Shown here: in pieces, positions 12,601 through 21,640 of the stretch | Layout of the letters: each line of letters starts with the position of its first letter | Position numbering within the stretch: the stretch's first letter is position 1 | DNA from: Oopsacas minuta | Lineage: Eukaryota; Porifera; Hexactinellida; Lyssacinosida; Leucopsacidae | NCBI GenBank assembly: GCA_024704765.1 | Contig: JAKMXF010000348.1 | Span: 7,165 to 71,164, forward strand | Length of the DNA: 64,000 bases | Reading direction: 5' to 3' | Notes under the pieces: model-generated | What the model was told of the DNA's origin: nothing | Seen by the model: only the letters and a program-made list of their open reading frames with translations | Databases searched by the model: none | Position numbers and translations under genes: made by a program

Positions 12601-15600
12601 CTCGAAATTGATTACTTTGTGTTCTACAGCGACTACAAACTATTTCTTTGATATTTTGGGCTATTTTAATACAGAAATGGAGAGTATTCAGGGATTAGAA
12701 CTTCAAGTAATACAACCACCGATCAATTACCGTTCTATTGAATATGCAATGGTGACTCCATCAACCGTAATATGTCATACTCCCATCACAGTACAGTGTA
12801 GTAGATTGTATAGGAATTTTCCTGATGTTCGTTTCTTATTAGTTGCATTCAGAGATGAACAGAATCAAATCCTTCACAATAGAGACGTGCTAGGACGTGT
12901 AAGAGAAGTTTTAGTGGAAGGATTCGAGATTAATGGAGATCGTTTCTATTTTCTGTTATCAAACCCGAGTCAATTGAGGGAACATCGTGCTGTTTTTATA
13001 CAAATACTGGATAGAGATTCGCCTGTTTGTGTGCTTAATGAAATTCGTAGGAAAATTCTAGGCACGACAGTTATTCGTGATGAGATAAAGTTTTTATCTC
13101 GTCTAGGCCTATTCTCTACTTCAGACATTCCAATGCTCCAAATTCCACAGAGTTCTGTTGGAGAGATTAACGATATAAGAGCTGATAACAATCAACTTTT
13201 GACTGACGGGAGTGGAAAGATATGTTATAATCTAAGTCATGAAATTTCTGCGAAACTTGGTTTTACCTTCCAGCGCAATCTTTCAGCTCTCCAAATACGT
13301 TTAGCTGGTTACAAGGGTGTCTTAACAGTAGCCAATAGAGATGATCCAGACTTTTCTAGCATTAACTTACGTAAATATAAGATACTTGTCCGGCCATCTA
13401 TGAAAAAGATGGAATGGACAGATTCTAGTCTTAACATTGTAAGTTTGCCTACCTACGAGCCTTTCTTTATTAACCTATCTTTCATTAATCTAATTTCCAG
13501 TTTGAGTGATCCTTTAAGTCAATGGAATCCTGAACCTGTTATCAGAGAATTACATACTAAAGCATTAATGGATTATGGTCAAATTTTGGCTGATACAAAG
13601 TTGGCTAATCAATCGCTATCAATGCATCTTTTGAATTACTCAATGAATATCAGTGAATATTTCGATGTTAGAACAGAGCCTTATTTCTTATCGTTATTAC
13701 GTTGTATCTACCGATTTAATGTAAATAATTTGGTTACGAAAGCTCGTATTCCTCTTGATAACGGTGGTCTATTCATGGGTATACCAGATCCTATTGGTGT
13801 ACTTGATGATGGAGAGATATTTATTCAATACGAGAGAGATGGTGAGTCAAATACACAAATAATTGAAGGCCCCGTTATATTGTACAAACACCCTTGCCTC
13901 CATCCAGGAGACCTACTGTCTCCTATCGCAGTAGAAAAGAGAGAGTTGATTCATCTTAAAAATGTAATCGTGTTTCCTATCCGAGGTAGGATATCTCTGC
14001 CTGCATCTACTAGCGGTGGTGACCTTGACGGAGATTTGTTTGCAGTTATTTGGGAATCTGGTCTAATTCCGCCTCAGTATTCACTACACCCAGCTTTGAA
14101 CTATGAAGAAATAGCTGAAAAAGGACATGCACTACAACTAACGCTACAAGAACAGAAAATCCCATTATTAGAAGACAATGATAATACACAACAGAGACTG
14201 TCTACTGCATATTGTCGTGTTATTTCTAATGATTCACTCGGGAAAATAGCTAATCTACATCTAGCGTTATGTGACCAGTTAGAAGATGGAGCTTGTAATC
14301 CATTAGCTATATCTGTTGCAGAATCACAGTCGATAGCTGTAGACTATCCTAAAACAGGCGTGGCACCTGTGATACCACAAGAAGCTGTTGGAATGTTGAG
14401 AGATAAAGGTTTTCCAGACTTCATGGAGAAAGACGGAGCGCAGTCTTATCCATCTACAAAACTATTAGGTGAACTGTATCGTAGTGCTAAGTCAGTATGT
14501 TACGCTGGAGAAGAAAATCCCTCCCATATTCATAGCACAGTTGATATTAATAGAAATCCATTACATGACATTTCCACCCACTATCTCTATGTACCAGGTA
14601 GTGAGTGCTATATTGACGAAGCAAGAGCTACGTATAGCATATACGCCAATGCCATGCAACAAATAATGACGTCATTCGGGCTCGAAACTGAGGCAGAGAC
14701 TGTGCTGGGCTTAATCATAAAATGTCATCCAATGTTATCAGCTGATAAGAGAAAAACTAAGAAAGCATTGAACGCAGTCATACAAGCACTTTTTGAACAA
14801 TTCCGTGATATTTTCTTCCAAGGAATTTCTACAAGAGATTCTATTGAATGTTCTAAGAAGGTATTTGCTTGGTATTACATCACTCACGCTCAGAGTTATG
14901 ATACTATGGTTTTCTACTCATTTCCTTGGATAATGAATGAATATTTATGTAATATTTCTAGTAAAAAGAGAAGATTTGAGTCTGAATCAAATGCTATTCT
15001 TGGTAGAACTGCTAGGGAATATCTCTCCAAAAACTCTGACTATATCAGAACGAATGTAGAATCTAAACTATCCACTTTCCCAATGGTCGAATCTTCCATC
15101 AGAAACTACATTGCTTCAACAATTACTAATAATCCATACAGTGTTCCTATATTTAATATAACTTGTTTCGGTTCTGTTTCACTCTTCCTTTGTGAACCAC
15201 AATCTGATTTAGATATCTCCGTCAACCCAACGCCCCTTTGTTATAACTATATATTCCCTTCCCCAGCTGACAGACAGGAATTTGAATTATTAAACATACA
15301 CAAACAGATAAAACATATTCTAATGACTTTAGTATCACCTGCAATTGATAGTATTTCCCATAGTAAGATGGAGAAATACACTGCACAAGTTCCTATAATC
15401 GCTATTACAGTCGATTCCCCATTAGACGCGAATAATCAAGTTGATATTGATATTACTATTGGAAGTGATGGAGTACAGAAATGCGAGTATATAATGCAAC
15501 TATACTGTGAGACAGGTGGCGTATTCTATGGTTGGCTTTGGATTTTAGTACACTGGGCTAGACATGTGGGAATATTGAAGTGTCAAACTTCAGTTGAGAA

Positions 15601-17425
15601 TACTGGGATTATTGTAACAGCTGAGTTTGAGGCTCTAGCATTGTATATCTACGATAAGATGTCCAATAAGTCCCAGGATAATTGTATTCAAATGAGTGAG
15701 CTATCATGCAGTTTCCTACTGGACAAATTAATGAGATCTGATATTGACTCAATATTGGGTTCAATGCTGGTGGAATTCTTCTGGCTTGGGATGAAGCTAA
15801 CCTCCAAACAAGATTCCATTGTTTATGAATGGCCAATTGAAGGTAAGCCAACACACACAATAGATGGGACTAATTTGAAGAAAATATCCTTTTTACTGTT
15901 TCAAGCCTGGCACTGTATAGTGTACACACGTGACTTAGCCAAGATATTCGAGCGAAATGATATACCATTAAAACTGAATAAACGCCTGTCATATAAAGTT
16001 AGCAATCGTATCAGAGCTTCTTGTCATTTCCATGAATTACGTCTAACATCACTGACAGGCGCAATTATACATATTGAGGATTTGGGTAGACATGTGTTGA
16101 TAACATCTCAAGGATCTGCCAGCTCTATCCATAAGCTCTCCATCGAATTAGCCAAACTAGAGAAAATTACTTCACTCACGAAAAAATACGCATTTAATGC
16201 GAATAAATACATCCTAGAAGATAGCTTTATTATAATCTTCGTCAATCAATCATATAATATTCGAGTTAAACTTTTCCCCTTCACAAGTGCTTGTTTCAAG
16301 TTGTATGACACTCACAATGAACGTAGTCATGTAGTCTATGCATGTGAGACGGTAGATACTGCCTGGAAGCAGCAAGCTATTTCTAGATTGCAGTTTTTAC
16401 TATTGGATCAGCTGGCCAAATTTCCTGTTACTAACAAGAAACTATTGGGAAGACTCAGATTTAAAACTCGATTTGGGTTTTTCTATGTTTTAGGTTCGAA
16501 TGATTCTTTTCAATTATATGGTAATTGTATGTATTTACAGGATTTTGAGCATTATTTGAAAAAGTCGTTACGATACAGGCGACAAATTTTTCGCGAATTC
16601 TTACCAATTAAAACTACTGATGATAATGAAAATTCTCTAGATAAAAAAACAACTCTATCTTCATTTCGTAATTCAGAAGAAACGCTTAGAGAAACTGTGG
16701 AGAAGAAAAGGAAGAATTATCCAAGTTGTTCATTCTGTCCAGGACTTCAAGAAATTACAAACTCTAATGATTACAACGTTTGTCAATCTATTTACACAAC
16801 TGCTCTTGAACAGTGCGGGTTTATTACTTGTGAACAATCAAAATCTTACACATGGATGATGGATATAAGAGTTACGAAGAGTTTTGACATTAGAATTAAA
16901 CTAGATGATAGAATGAATATTTTTGCTATCAACGAGCGTCCGTTAGTATGGATGGTAGCAACTATAATAGCAGATAGGAATGTAGCTGATAAAGATGATA
17001 AGTTACATGACATCAGACTACGAATGGATACGACTGAGGATGTAGATCCTGGTTCTAACTTGTATAAATTTGTTTTTCCGAACGGCATTAAAGGCCCATT
17101 ACTTACTGTCGGTCTGGATGGTATTCCAATTCCTTGTGGTGATTTAAAAGGCCGCTTGAAGATCATACGTCATAAAGTAAGATATATTTACTATAAACGA
17201 GGTTCTGTTATAGCTAAGATTACTATTGGTACTGAGTATAGCGGGAAAATGTCTCAATTCGGTAGGAAATTCTGTGAATTGTCATTATTGAATAATGAAC
17301 ATGAGTTAAGACAGGCTGTTGCAGGTGGGAATAATAGCAATGATATATTGAGAATAGCTGAAAATGCTGTGAATATATCGCTGGAAATATCCAAGGCTTT
17401 GGTAGCTAATCAATCACATTTGTAA
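9632..17425 (+). CDS. Zinc domain - DExH helicase - RNA-dependent RNA polymerase - nucleotidyltransferase fusion
   Basis: One intronless 2597-residue protein that appears to combine the activities of an RNA-silencing amplification complex. Residues 1-100: C3-x2-C6 and C56-x2-C59 with a KW..F tail, resembling the RIG-I-like receptor C-terminal domain. Residues 165-615: Dicer/RIG-I-type helicase with PTGSGKT (184-190), DECH (285-288), TAS (318-320) and QSKGRAR (589-595). Residues 1041-1780: eukaryotic RdRP with the catalytic GGDLDGD (Asp at 1464, 1466, 1468), a PDFMEK region and a WYY..SFPW region. Residues 1821-2110: Cid1-like nucleotidyltransferase with GS at 1847-1848, D1859-x-D1861 and VDIDI at 1937-1941. 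Residues 2160-2597 are unassigned. The start is the first ATG (MNCSGC), which includes the first CxxC; an upstream TTG is ignored. All key motifs are intact. Its expected role is making and tailing secondary siRNA precursors. Confidence 0.93.
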   Translation: MNCSGCNRKLLSLDDVCFFMLSPKEIHFIVKTERQIFAQDKLRSDWDSKRGTKVTCMFCDYVVGKNIPIGPNNMNVIAFGTEKVRLFNQPKTRIDKWPNFYNISPYNSIEQRTMQNFFCRNYCSHTNKILNLQSGNKWKIHYPNIDNIQEFNFTDILLSNIIPREYQITCYIEALQRDLVIVLPTGSGKTLIASLVAGKMKQLNPNYMVLFIVDRIPLVFQQGEALRLDTHLNVCCLCSETRTEFILRKLREGHYDILVSTAGAFLNLMDCNELSINAFCLVILDECHHATGQHDYVRILERIKVCSPQYKPRIIGLTASPLSAKTDLSTTVKLLNDFKQLFSNAPICHNINLAGYKFANQKIELITVPNNDWAFQSYTQALLDEMHNVADVINCIRGENIIKKEPWNEPYSMLRLKKACAIILRFFDRGLNEQVQLMKCYISALEIAELVGVSYANKVLNNTPLCGKIQSSSILSPRLNKLLKLLLEYPRTSKIIIFVHTRQAGEILTRILQDNNEISDRFSPLKIFGHGGVLGMSWDEEQAEIIQNFRSGNCNLLVSTSVLEEGLDVPACDVVIRFDGIKSLISFAQSKGRARKLENSKFVLILSPRQKLKYDEIKQREIVLKQALNQIDSRNAVMIPSTKTLIIQNKISSNQRNIEIPEYYFARFECAIEFYISGVHDQNDILEGLNCILSNECFLTIKRIDVVDADALWKQRGIFSKEDCLIICGVRSRDVIQSYRLLSTKWDFYIQSIEDQPFVWTKLEIHTKQSLNNFCTWPVSSMLWGSFLDKTTVSITERSATDASLRIVPKHSLIISLPESEIEIEINFIIIHHFLLASWQDKYVSLFIPLSSCPIVRMKDIDDFTTRLTCDNCQILKVFAQHPVLAVTLPYTASNWIQLWSTLHSSSLFPVPLFDSKIQIMETNFFNPFIPPLVDSNYCDRKQTEDCLWLLSVLKCTRSVCLTRHTIDMIFLFISQSNSLQNLLAISVTLSKLITLCSTATTNYFFDILGYFNTEMESIQGLELQVIQPPINYRSIEYAMVTPSTVICHTPITVQCSRLYRNFPDVRFLLVAFRDEQNQILHNRDVLGRVREVLVEGFEINGDRFYFLLSNPSQLREHRAVFIQILDRDSPVCVLNEIRRKILGTTVIRDEIKFLSRLGLFSTSDIPMLQIPQSSVGEINDIRADNNQLLTDGSGKICYNLSHEISAKLGFTFQRNLSALQIRLAGYKGVLTVANRDDPDFSSINLRKYKILVRPSMKKMEWTDSSLNIVSLPTYEPFFINLSFINLISSLSDPLSQWNPEPVIRELHTKALMDYGQILADTKLANQSLSMHLLNYSMNISEYFDVRTEPYFLSLLRCIYRFNVNNLVTKARIPLDNGGLFMGIPDPIGVLDDGEIFIQYERDGESNTQIIEGPVILYKHPCLHPGDLLSPIAVEKRELIHLKNVIVFPIRGRISLPASTSGGDLDGDLFAVIWESGLIPPQYSLHPALNYEEIAEKGHALQLTLQEQKIPLLEDNDNTQQRLSTAYCRVISNDSLGKIANLHLALCDQLEDGACNPLAISVAESQSIAVDYPKTGVAPVIPQEAVGMLRDKGFPDFMEKDGAQSYPSTKLLGELYRSAKSVCYAGEENPSHIHSTVDINRNPLHDISTHYLYVPGSECYIDEARATYSIYANAMQQIMTSFGLETEAETVLGLIIKCHPMLSADKRKTKKALNAVIQALFEQFRDIFFQGISTRDSIECSKKVFAWYYITHAQSYDTMVFYSFPWIMNEYLCNISSKKRRFESESNAILGRTAREYLSKNSDYIRTNVESKLSTFPMVESSIRNYIASTITNNPYSVPIFNITCFGSVSLFLCEPQSDLDISVNPTPLCYNYIFPSPADRQEFELLNIHKQIKHILMTLVSPAIDSISHSKMEKYTAQVPIIAITVDSPLDANNQVDIDITIGSDGVQKCEYIMQLYCETGGVFYGWLWILVHWARHVGILKCQTSVENTGIIVTAEFEALALYIYDKMSNKSQDNCIQMSELSCSFLLDKLMRSDIDSILGSMLVEFFWLGMKLTSKQDSIVYEWPIEGKPTHTIDGTNLKKISFLLFQAWHCIVYTRDLAKIFERNDIPLKLNKRLSYKVSNRIRASCHFHELRLTSLTGAIIHIEDLGRHVLITSQGSASSIHKLSIELAKLEKITSLTKKYAFNANKYILEDSFIIIFVNQSYNIRVKLFPFTSACFKLYDTHNERSHVVYACETVDTAWKQQAISRLQFLLLDQLAKFPVTNKKLLGRLRFKTRFGFFYVLGSNDSFQLYGNCMYLQDFEHYLKKSLRYRRQIFREFLPIKTTDDNENSLDKKTTLSSFRNSEETLRETVEKKRKNYPSCSFCPGLQEITNSNDYNVCQSIYTTALEQCGFITCEQSKSYTWMMDIRVTKSFDIRIKLDDRMNIFAINERPLVWMVATIIADRNVADKDDKLHDIRLRMDTTEDVDPGSNLYKFVFPNGIKGPLLTVGLDGIPIPCGDLKGRLKIIRHKVRYIYYKRGSVIAKITIGTEYSGKMSQFGRKFCELSLLNNEHELRQAVAGGNNSNDILRIAENAVNISLEISKALVANQSHL

Positions 17426-18261
17426 TTACTCATTAACTTATATTTGTATTGTTTACTGATCATTTATATAATTTTCTATGTATTTAGTTTCATTTGTTTA
17501 TGTTTTTGTTTTGGTTCATGTATATTAATATTTCTTTGTTTAATGTAGGAATATATATCTATATAGTAGACTCCGCTTATTATTGTCACATCGGATAAGG
17601 AAAATACTTCAAAAGAACAACTTTTATTTACAAACAAAGTTTAAAGTAACTAGTCATTTGTTGTAATTAATACTATCGCGTTTCTCTTTGTCGCGCTGCG
17701 CGGCTTGCGAACATTTTGTGTTTGCATGGGCCAGGTACTTCGTGTCTCGAGTTGAGCAAAGTATAAAGTAGCAATATATTCACAATACCTTGGTGGTAAA
17801 TTCATATTAGTAATCAGCGTTCCAGATTACCCCAGTATAACGGTTGATAGCAAGTTTCTAGGATTAATTAGAAAATAGTTTACTTTATATTCATGAAAAC
17901 AATAAATAATTTACATAAAAAGAAACTTGAATATGCGAAGTTCGGATTTAATGTACTTGATTAGCCCGATATGTCAGTTGAGAACAAGTCTGAGTATATT
18001 TCGAGATATCAACAATTTGTTCACTTTAATTCATAAAACAACAATAAATTTACATATGATTAATTCCAAAGTGTGAAATAAAAAATCAACATACTCGATT
18101 ATCCCAATGTAATTGTTTACTTTTCTTATATCGTCAACAGAAGGATATGTTATTCCCTATATTATATACGCAGATCATCTTCCCCAGTTATTACAATACA
18201 AAGTGGACAAACAAATAAACACAAACACACACCCCACAATATTTGAGTTTTAATAATATAT
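17426..18261. other. Intergenic region with dispersed repeats
   Basis: No gene seen. A GC-rich tract with GTCGCGCTGCGCGG, GCTTGCGA and ACTTCGTG (about 17685-17755) resembles 37255-37325 and 22625-22650. The stretch 18135-18235 (ATGTTATTCCCTA onward, ending in AAAC-type repeats) recurs in direct orientation near 22660-22755. Confidence 0.5.
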
Positions 18262-18510
18262 TTTAACGAATAGGGTATTTGTTCTTTCAATTAGAATCTC
18301 TGAATAGACACAACAGAGAATACTGGATTCAGATTCAGCTTGAAATTCGAAACTAGGAACAAAAGATAAGAACTTTTAATATAGAACCATAACATTATAT
18401 TTTGAATTAGATATAAGTAAGAGACGTTTAGTATAATAATTGCTTACTAAAACTTTACAAATCTTTCATACAAAAAACTTACAGGTAAGTTGGCCTCTGT
18501 GCTTTTGTGT
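18262..18510. repeat. Inverted repeat, left copy (partner 22285-22535)
   Basis: About 250 bp that recurs as a close reverse complement at about 22285-22535; shared landmarks are ATTCTCTGTTG, TAATGTTATGGTTC, TAGTAAGCAATTATTA and GGCCAACTTACCTG. The two copies flank 3.8 kb containing the unidentified multi-exon gene. Confidence 0.7.
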
Positions 18511-18653
18511 CTACCCGACACAATATAATATAATAGAGATTGTGTACTATCGGTCGTGATGGTTTGGAACTGTGGCTCTTGATTAAATCCCCTATTCTCT
18601 ACAGTCTCCACTCCCTTTATGATGTACACTAGTGCTGCTAAATACTCATTATC
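18483..18653 (-). CDS. Candidate single exon, product unknown
   Basis: On the minus strand, 57 codons are open between a good acceptor (TTTTTATAG) and a good donor (CCT|GTAAGT), phase 0 at both ends. It reads as a soluble peptide beginning DNEYLAALVYIIKG and ending STEANLP. I found no convincing neighbouring exons. Its 3' portion lies in the inverted repeat, and a decayed plus-strand version ends at about 22312. It may be an exon of an older duplicated gene rather than a live one. Confidence 0.3.
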
Positions 18654-18781
18654 CTATAAAAATAACTAATAAATTGAGAAATGAATTCTATTACTGATGG
18701 CGGATCTAATACCTAATTTCAGTACTTTGGTTTTGTAAAGGTAATGAGGTACAAATAATTGGCCATTAGATATATGCTATA

Positions 18782-21640
18782 TATTATTTGGCGTCCTCTT
18801 TGGCCAATGAACGAAATGAGTTGAGCATCCTGTTTGATAAAGCGCAAAAATATAAACACTTGTATTGGGTAAGTACTAATTATCTAATTGAACTAGATTA
18901 TGTTTAAGTAATCTAAAGATTTTTTAACTACCTATACCCTAATTTCTTTTGCCGTATATAGTGTTAAGTTGGCCTCTAAAGGAATCTAAGTCCATCATGC
19001 ATAGTAGCTTTTCATGAATTGCGTATGGTGTTATGTTGAGTACAAAATACCGCATTGTATATTTAAGATTATTTCAATATAGCCCGTTTTTAAGTGAAAT
19101 TTATGGCTAATACGATATCTACCCACCACAGTTTGTGCAATAGTGCTCAGTTCTTTATTACTCACTGATATAACTTCAATTGCCCTAAAATTTAAATGGA
19201 GATCGTGTTCAATACTCTGGTCTCACTTTGGATCCGTGAGACTTTACATCTATGTTATTGCTTGTTTATTTATCACTAAACAATCTTGGTTCATGACCAG
19301 CAATTGGAGGAGTGTAAAAGTTGGGATCTATACAGTCGTGTATTGCATGACTGTAATCAGGGCCATCGGATGTGGGGCGGTCTTGGCCCCCTTACTTTTT
19401 GTATGACATAATGTTAGTTCTATGGGTCATGAGTCAGCATAGCCGCCCCCACTTTATATTACTATTAACATGGGCTTCCTACGACCATGACTCTAACATG
19501 CTCGAGTGTAGAAATTGGCTACTATTAACACTGAAGAGAATAAATGAAAGCCTTCCAACTAATTAATTGAATTATCAGATTTCTATCTAGTTGAATAAGA
19601 TGGGAAATTCGTAACCAGCTAATAGTGCGTATGCGTGATATATGGCTTTCGTTATTCAATAGGTTCTGAACAAAGGGTATATATTCCAATCTTTAGACAT
19701 TAGTAGGAACTGCGCCATATAATTCATAATACTAAATTCTGGTTATACACGATTTACTAATGGAATTAGATGGTATGAGTGAATTGACGTTCAAGTGGGT
19801 TCAAGATCAGACTAGAGCTAACGATGGTAGTATTGTTGTCAAAGAAGTTGAGGATTTGAGATACGCATGGTATTTCAACTTTCTATTTTACAAACTTGAT
19901 AAAATGTGAGTATAGTTGAGGTGGAACCTTGTTAATTCGAACACGGTTAATACGAATTTCTGGATAAGACGGACAAAAACTTCCACAAAATAAGGTCCCT
20001 AAAATGGATTTTCAATTGGAATTACTCTGGTTAATACGAACGCTGGATAATGCATACAAAGTTTGAGCGTTCGTTGGTGTTCGTATTAACGAGGTTCCAC
20101 TGAATTTGAGCTTTGGATTATTAGTAAACATTCAGTTTTCCATGTTTTAAATTTTTGTTGAACTTTATTTGATTATGTTAATTTCTAGAAAAAAGGTCGA
20201 ACTCGATGAATTGAAAAAACTCAACAGTGTAGAAAATTGCAAGAAGGTAAGTTAATTTCGTTCTGAATATTTCAGATAATTCACCTGTTTTGAATGATAC
20301 TAGGTCTCATTACTTGCTAAAGAACTTACAATTGATTTGGGATTTGACCCTGAACAGATAGACAAGGTTGAGATAGGTAAACTGAAAAACTTTGCTACAA
20401 ATCTGTATGAGTACGCACAGAAGAAACATTACACACTAGAGGATAACGATGGTTAGGATTTTACATTTACATTACATTCCACCCACTTCTCTAACTTCAA
20501 ATTTTCTTCACAAAATTCCTTACGAATCTGATACCCTGACATGATTTCATACAGGGGCCTCACAGCCATACGCCTAAATATTCATTCTAATTTTCCAATT
20601 TGTATACGACAATTTTCGTACGCCTAGTTAAGGTCTGCATAAGTTTATGCGTACCCCTAAAGTAATCCGAAATCTTACTATTAATATAACTACAAATCCA
20701 AATAATGATTCAAAGCAGTTAATTAATTTACATACAATACAATATAGAGGAATAATATGCAGCAGCCATTGAGTGGAAGCGAATTAGTGTATAGTTAAAA
20801 TAGCTTCTCTGTTATAACGAATTCTTAGAATAGTACGTGAGAATTATTTGAGTATCTTGTATGATTGCTAAATATTTTGCAACACATTATATTCAGGTTC
20901 AAACTACGTATACCTAATATGGTATCGCTCATGAATATTGAATACTTAAAGACTGTATACATGTATTTGCGACATACAGTAAACTCTCGCTATATTGAAC
21001 CTCAAGGGACCATAATAATTACTTCGATATGACCGATTAAATATGTGTTACTTTGACGGTTTGGGACTATATTTGTACAATTTTCGATGTAATCGAGTAA
21101 TCCCCGTGTTGGATGTAATGGGAGTTGACTGTGTGTTTTTCCAAAATTTATTCATATACTACTGCATATATTTTTGCAGTACCTAAGCTTGTAATACAAT
21201 GATTACAACAAGTACATAGGACACACTAATCCTATAATGCAATCTCCAGCGAAAATAATATCTTCTGTCCCGCTTGTATTTTCATTTGCCATTTTAAATA
21301 CATCCAAATAATTTCGAATAAAGTTAACCCTCCAAAATGCGTTACAAGCAGTTACTCTCGATTATGATGCCACATCTCGGAGGTATACCCGTATATCACT
21401 TTTAATCGTCATTCACGAACGAATACATTCTTGGATAACAACATTATTTGTCATTGTTAGTTTACTATTATTTTTATAGAAATGATGATGGAGATGGCTG
21501 GTAATCTAAGCTGTATGGATGAACCTCACCCAATGGATTTACATAAATTTGTAGAACGACCTGGAATTCGACAAGAAAATGAGAAAGAAAAGCTTTTTTC
21601 ATTCAAGAAGAAATCGAAACTTTGGCCATCAAAGAAGTGA
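18782..21640 (+). CDS. Unidentified helical protein, 3' exons of a multi-exon gene
   Basis: The confident part is four exons at 19760-19905, 20189-20246, 20304-20451 and 21480-21640. All junctions are GT-AG with matching phase, giving 170 residues if translation starts at 19760. Two further exons are likely upstream: one from about 18782 to 18866, ending KYKHLYW before GTAAGT, and one from about 19662, reading VLNKGYIFQSLDI, which would splice into AAT-GGT-ATG and replace the apparent start. The protein is acidic and helical (VELDELKKLNSVENC, LLAKELTIDLGFDPEQ) and ends in a lysine-rich tail. I do not recognise the family. Introns hold two MITEs. The 5' end is unresolved. Confidence 0.6.
19916..20103. 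mobile_element. MITE of the GTGGAACC family, in an intron
   Basis: About 185 bp with inverted ends GTGGAACCTTGTTAATTCG and its counterpart CGTATTAACGAGGTTCCAC, lying in an intron of the unidentified gene. Repeated half-sites (GGTTAATACGAA) occur inside. A half-copy with the same right end lies near 24840-24940. The ends are of a pogo/Tigger-like style. Confidence 0.6.
20977..21131. mobile_element. pogo-like MITE, in an intron
   Basis: About 155 bp beginning TA-CAGTAAACTCTCGC and ending GGGAGTTGACTG, so the ends are imperfect inverted repeats of the CAGT(C/A)AACTC type also seen at 39139-39206. No coding capacity. Confidence 0.55.

Noticed and set aside
12970-13191. Minus-strand frames inside the fusion gene (also 10993-11403, 15609-15860, 16846-17166)
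   Set aside because: Shadows of the plus-strand frame with no own motifs.
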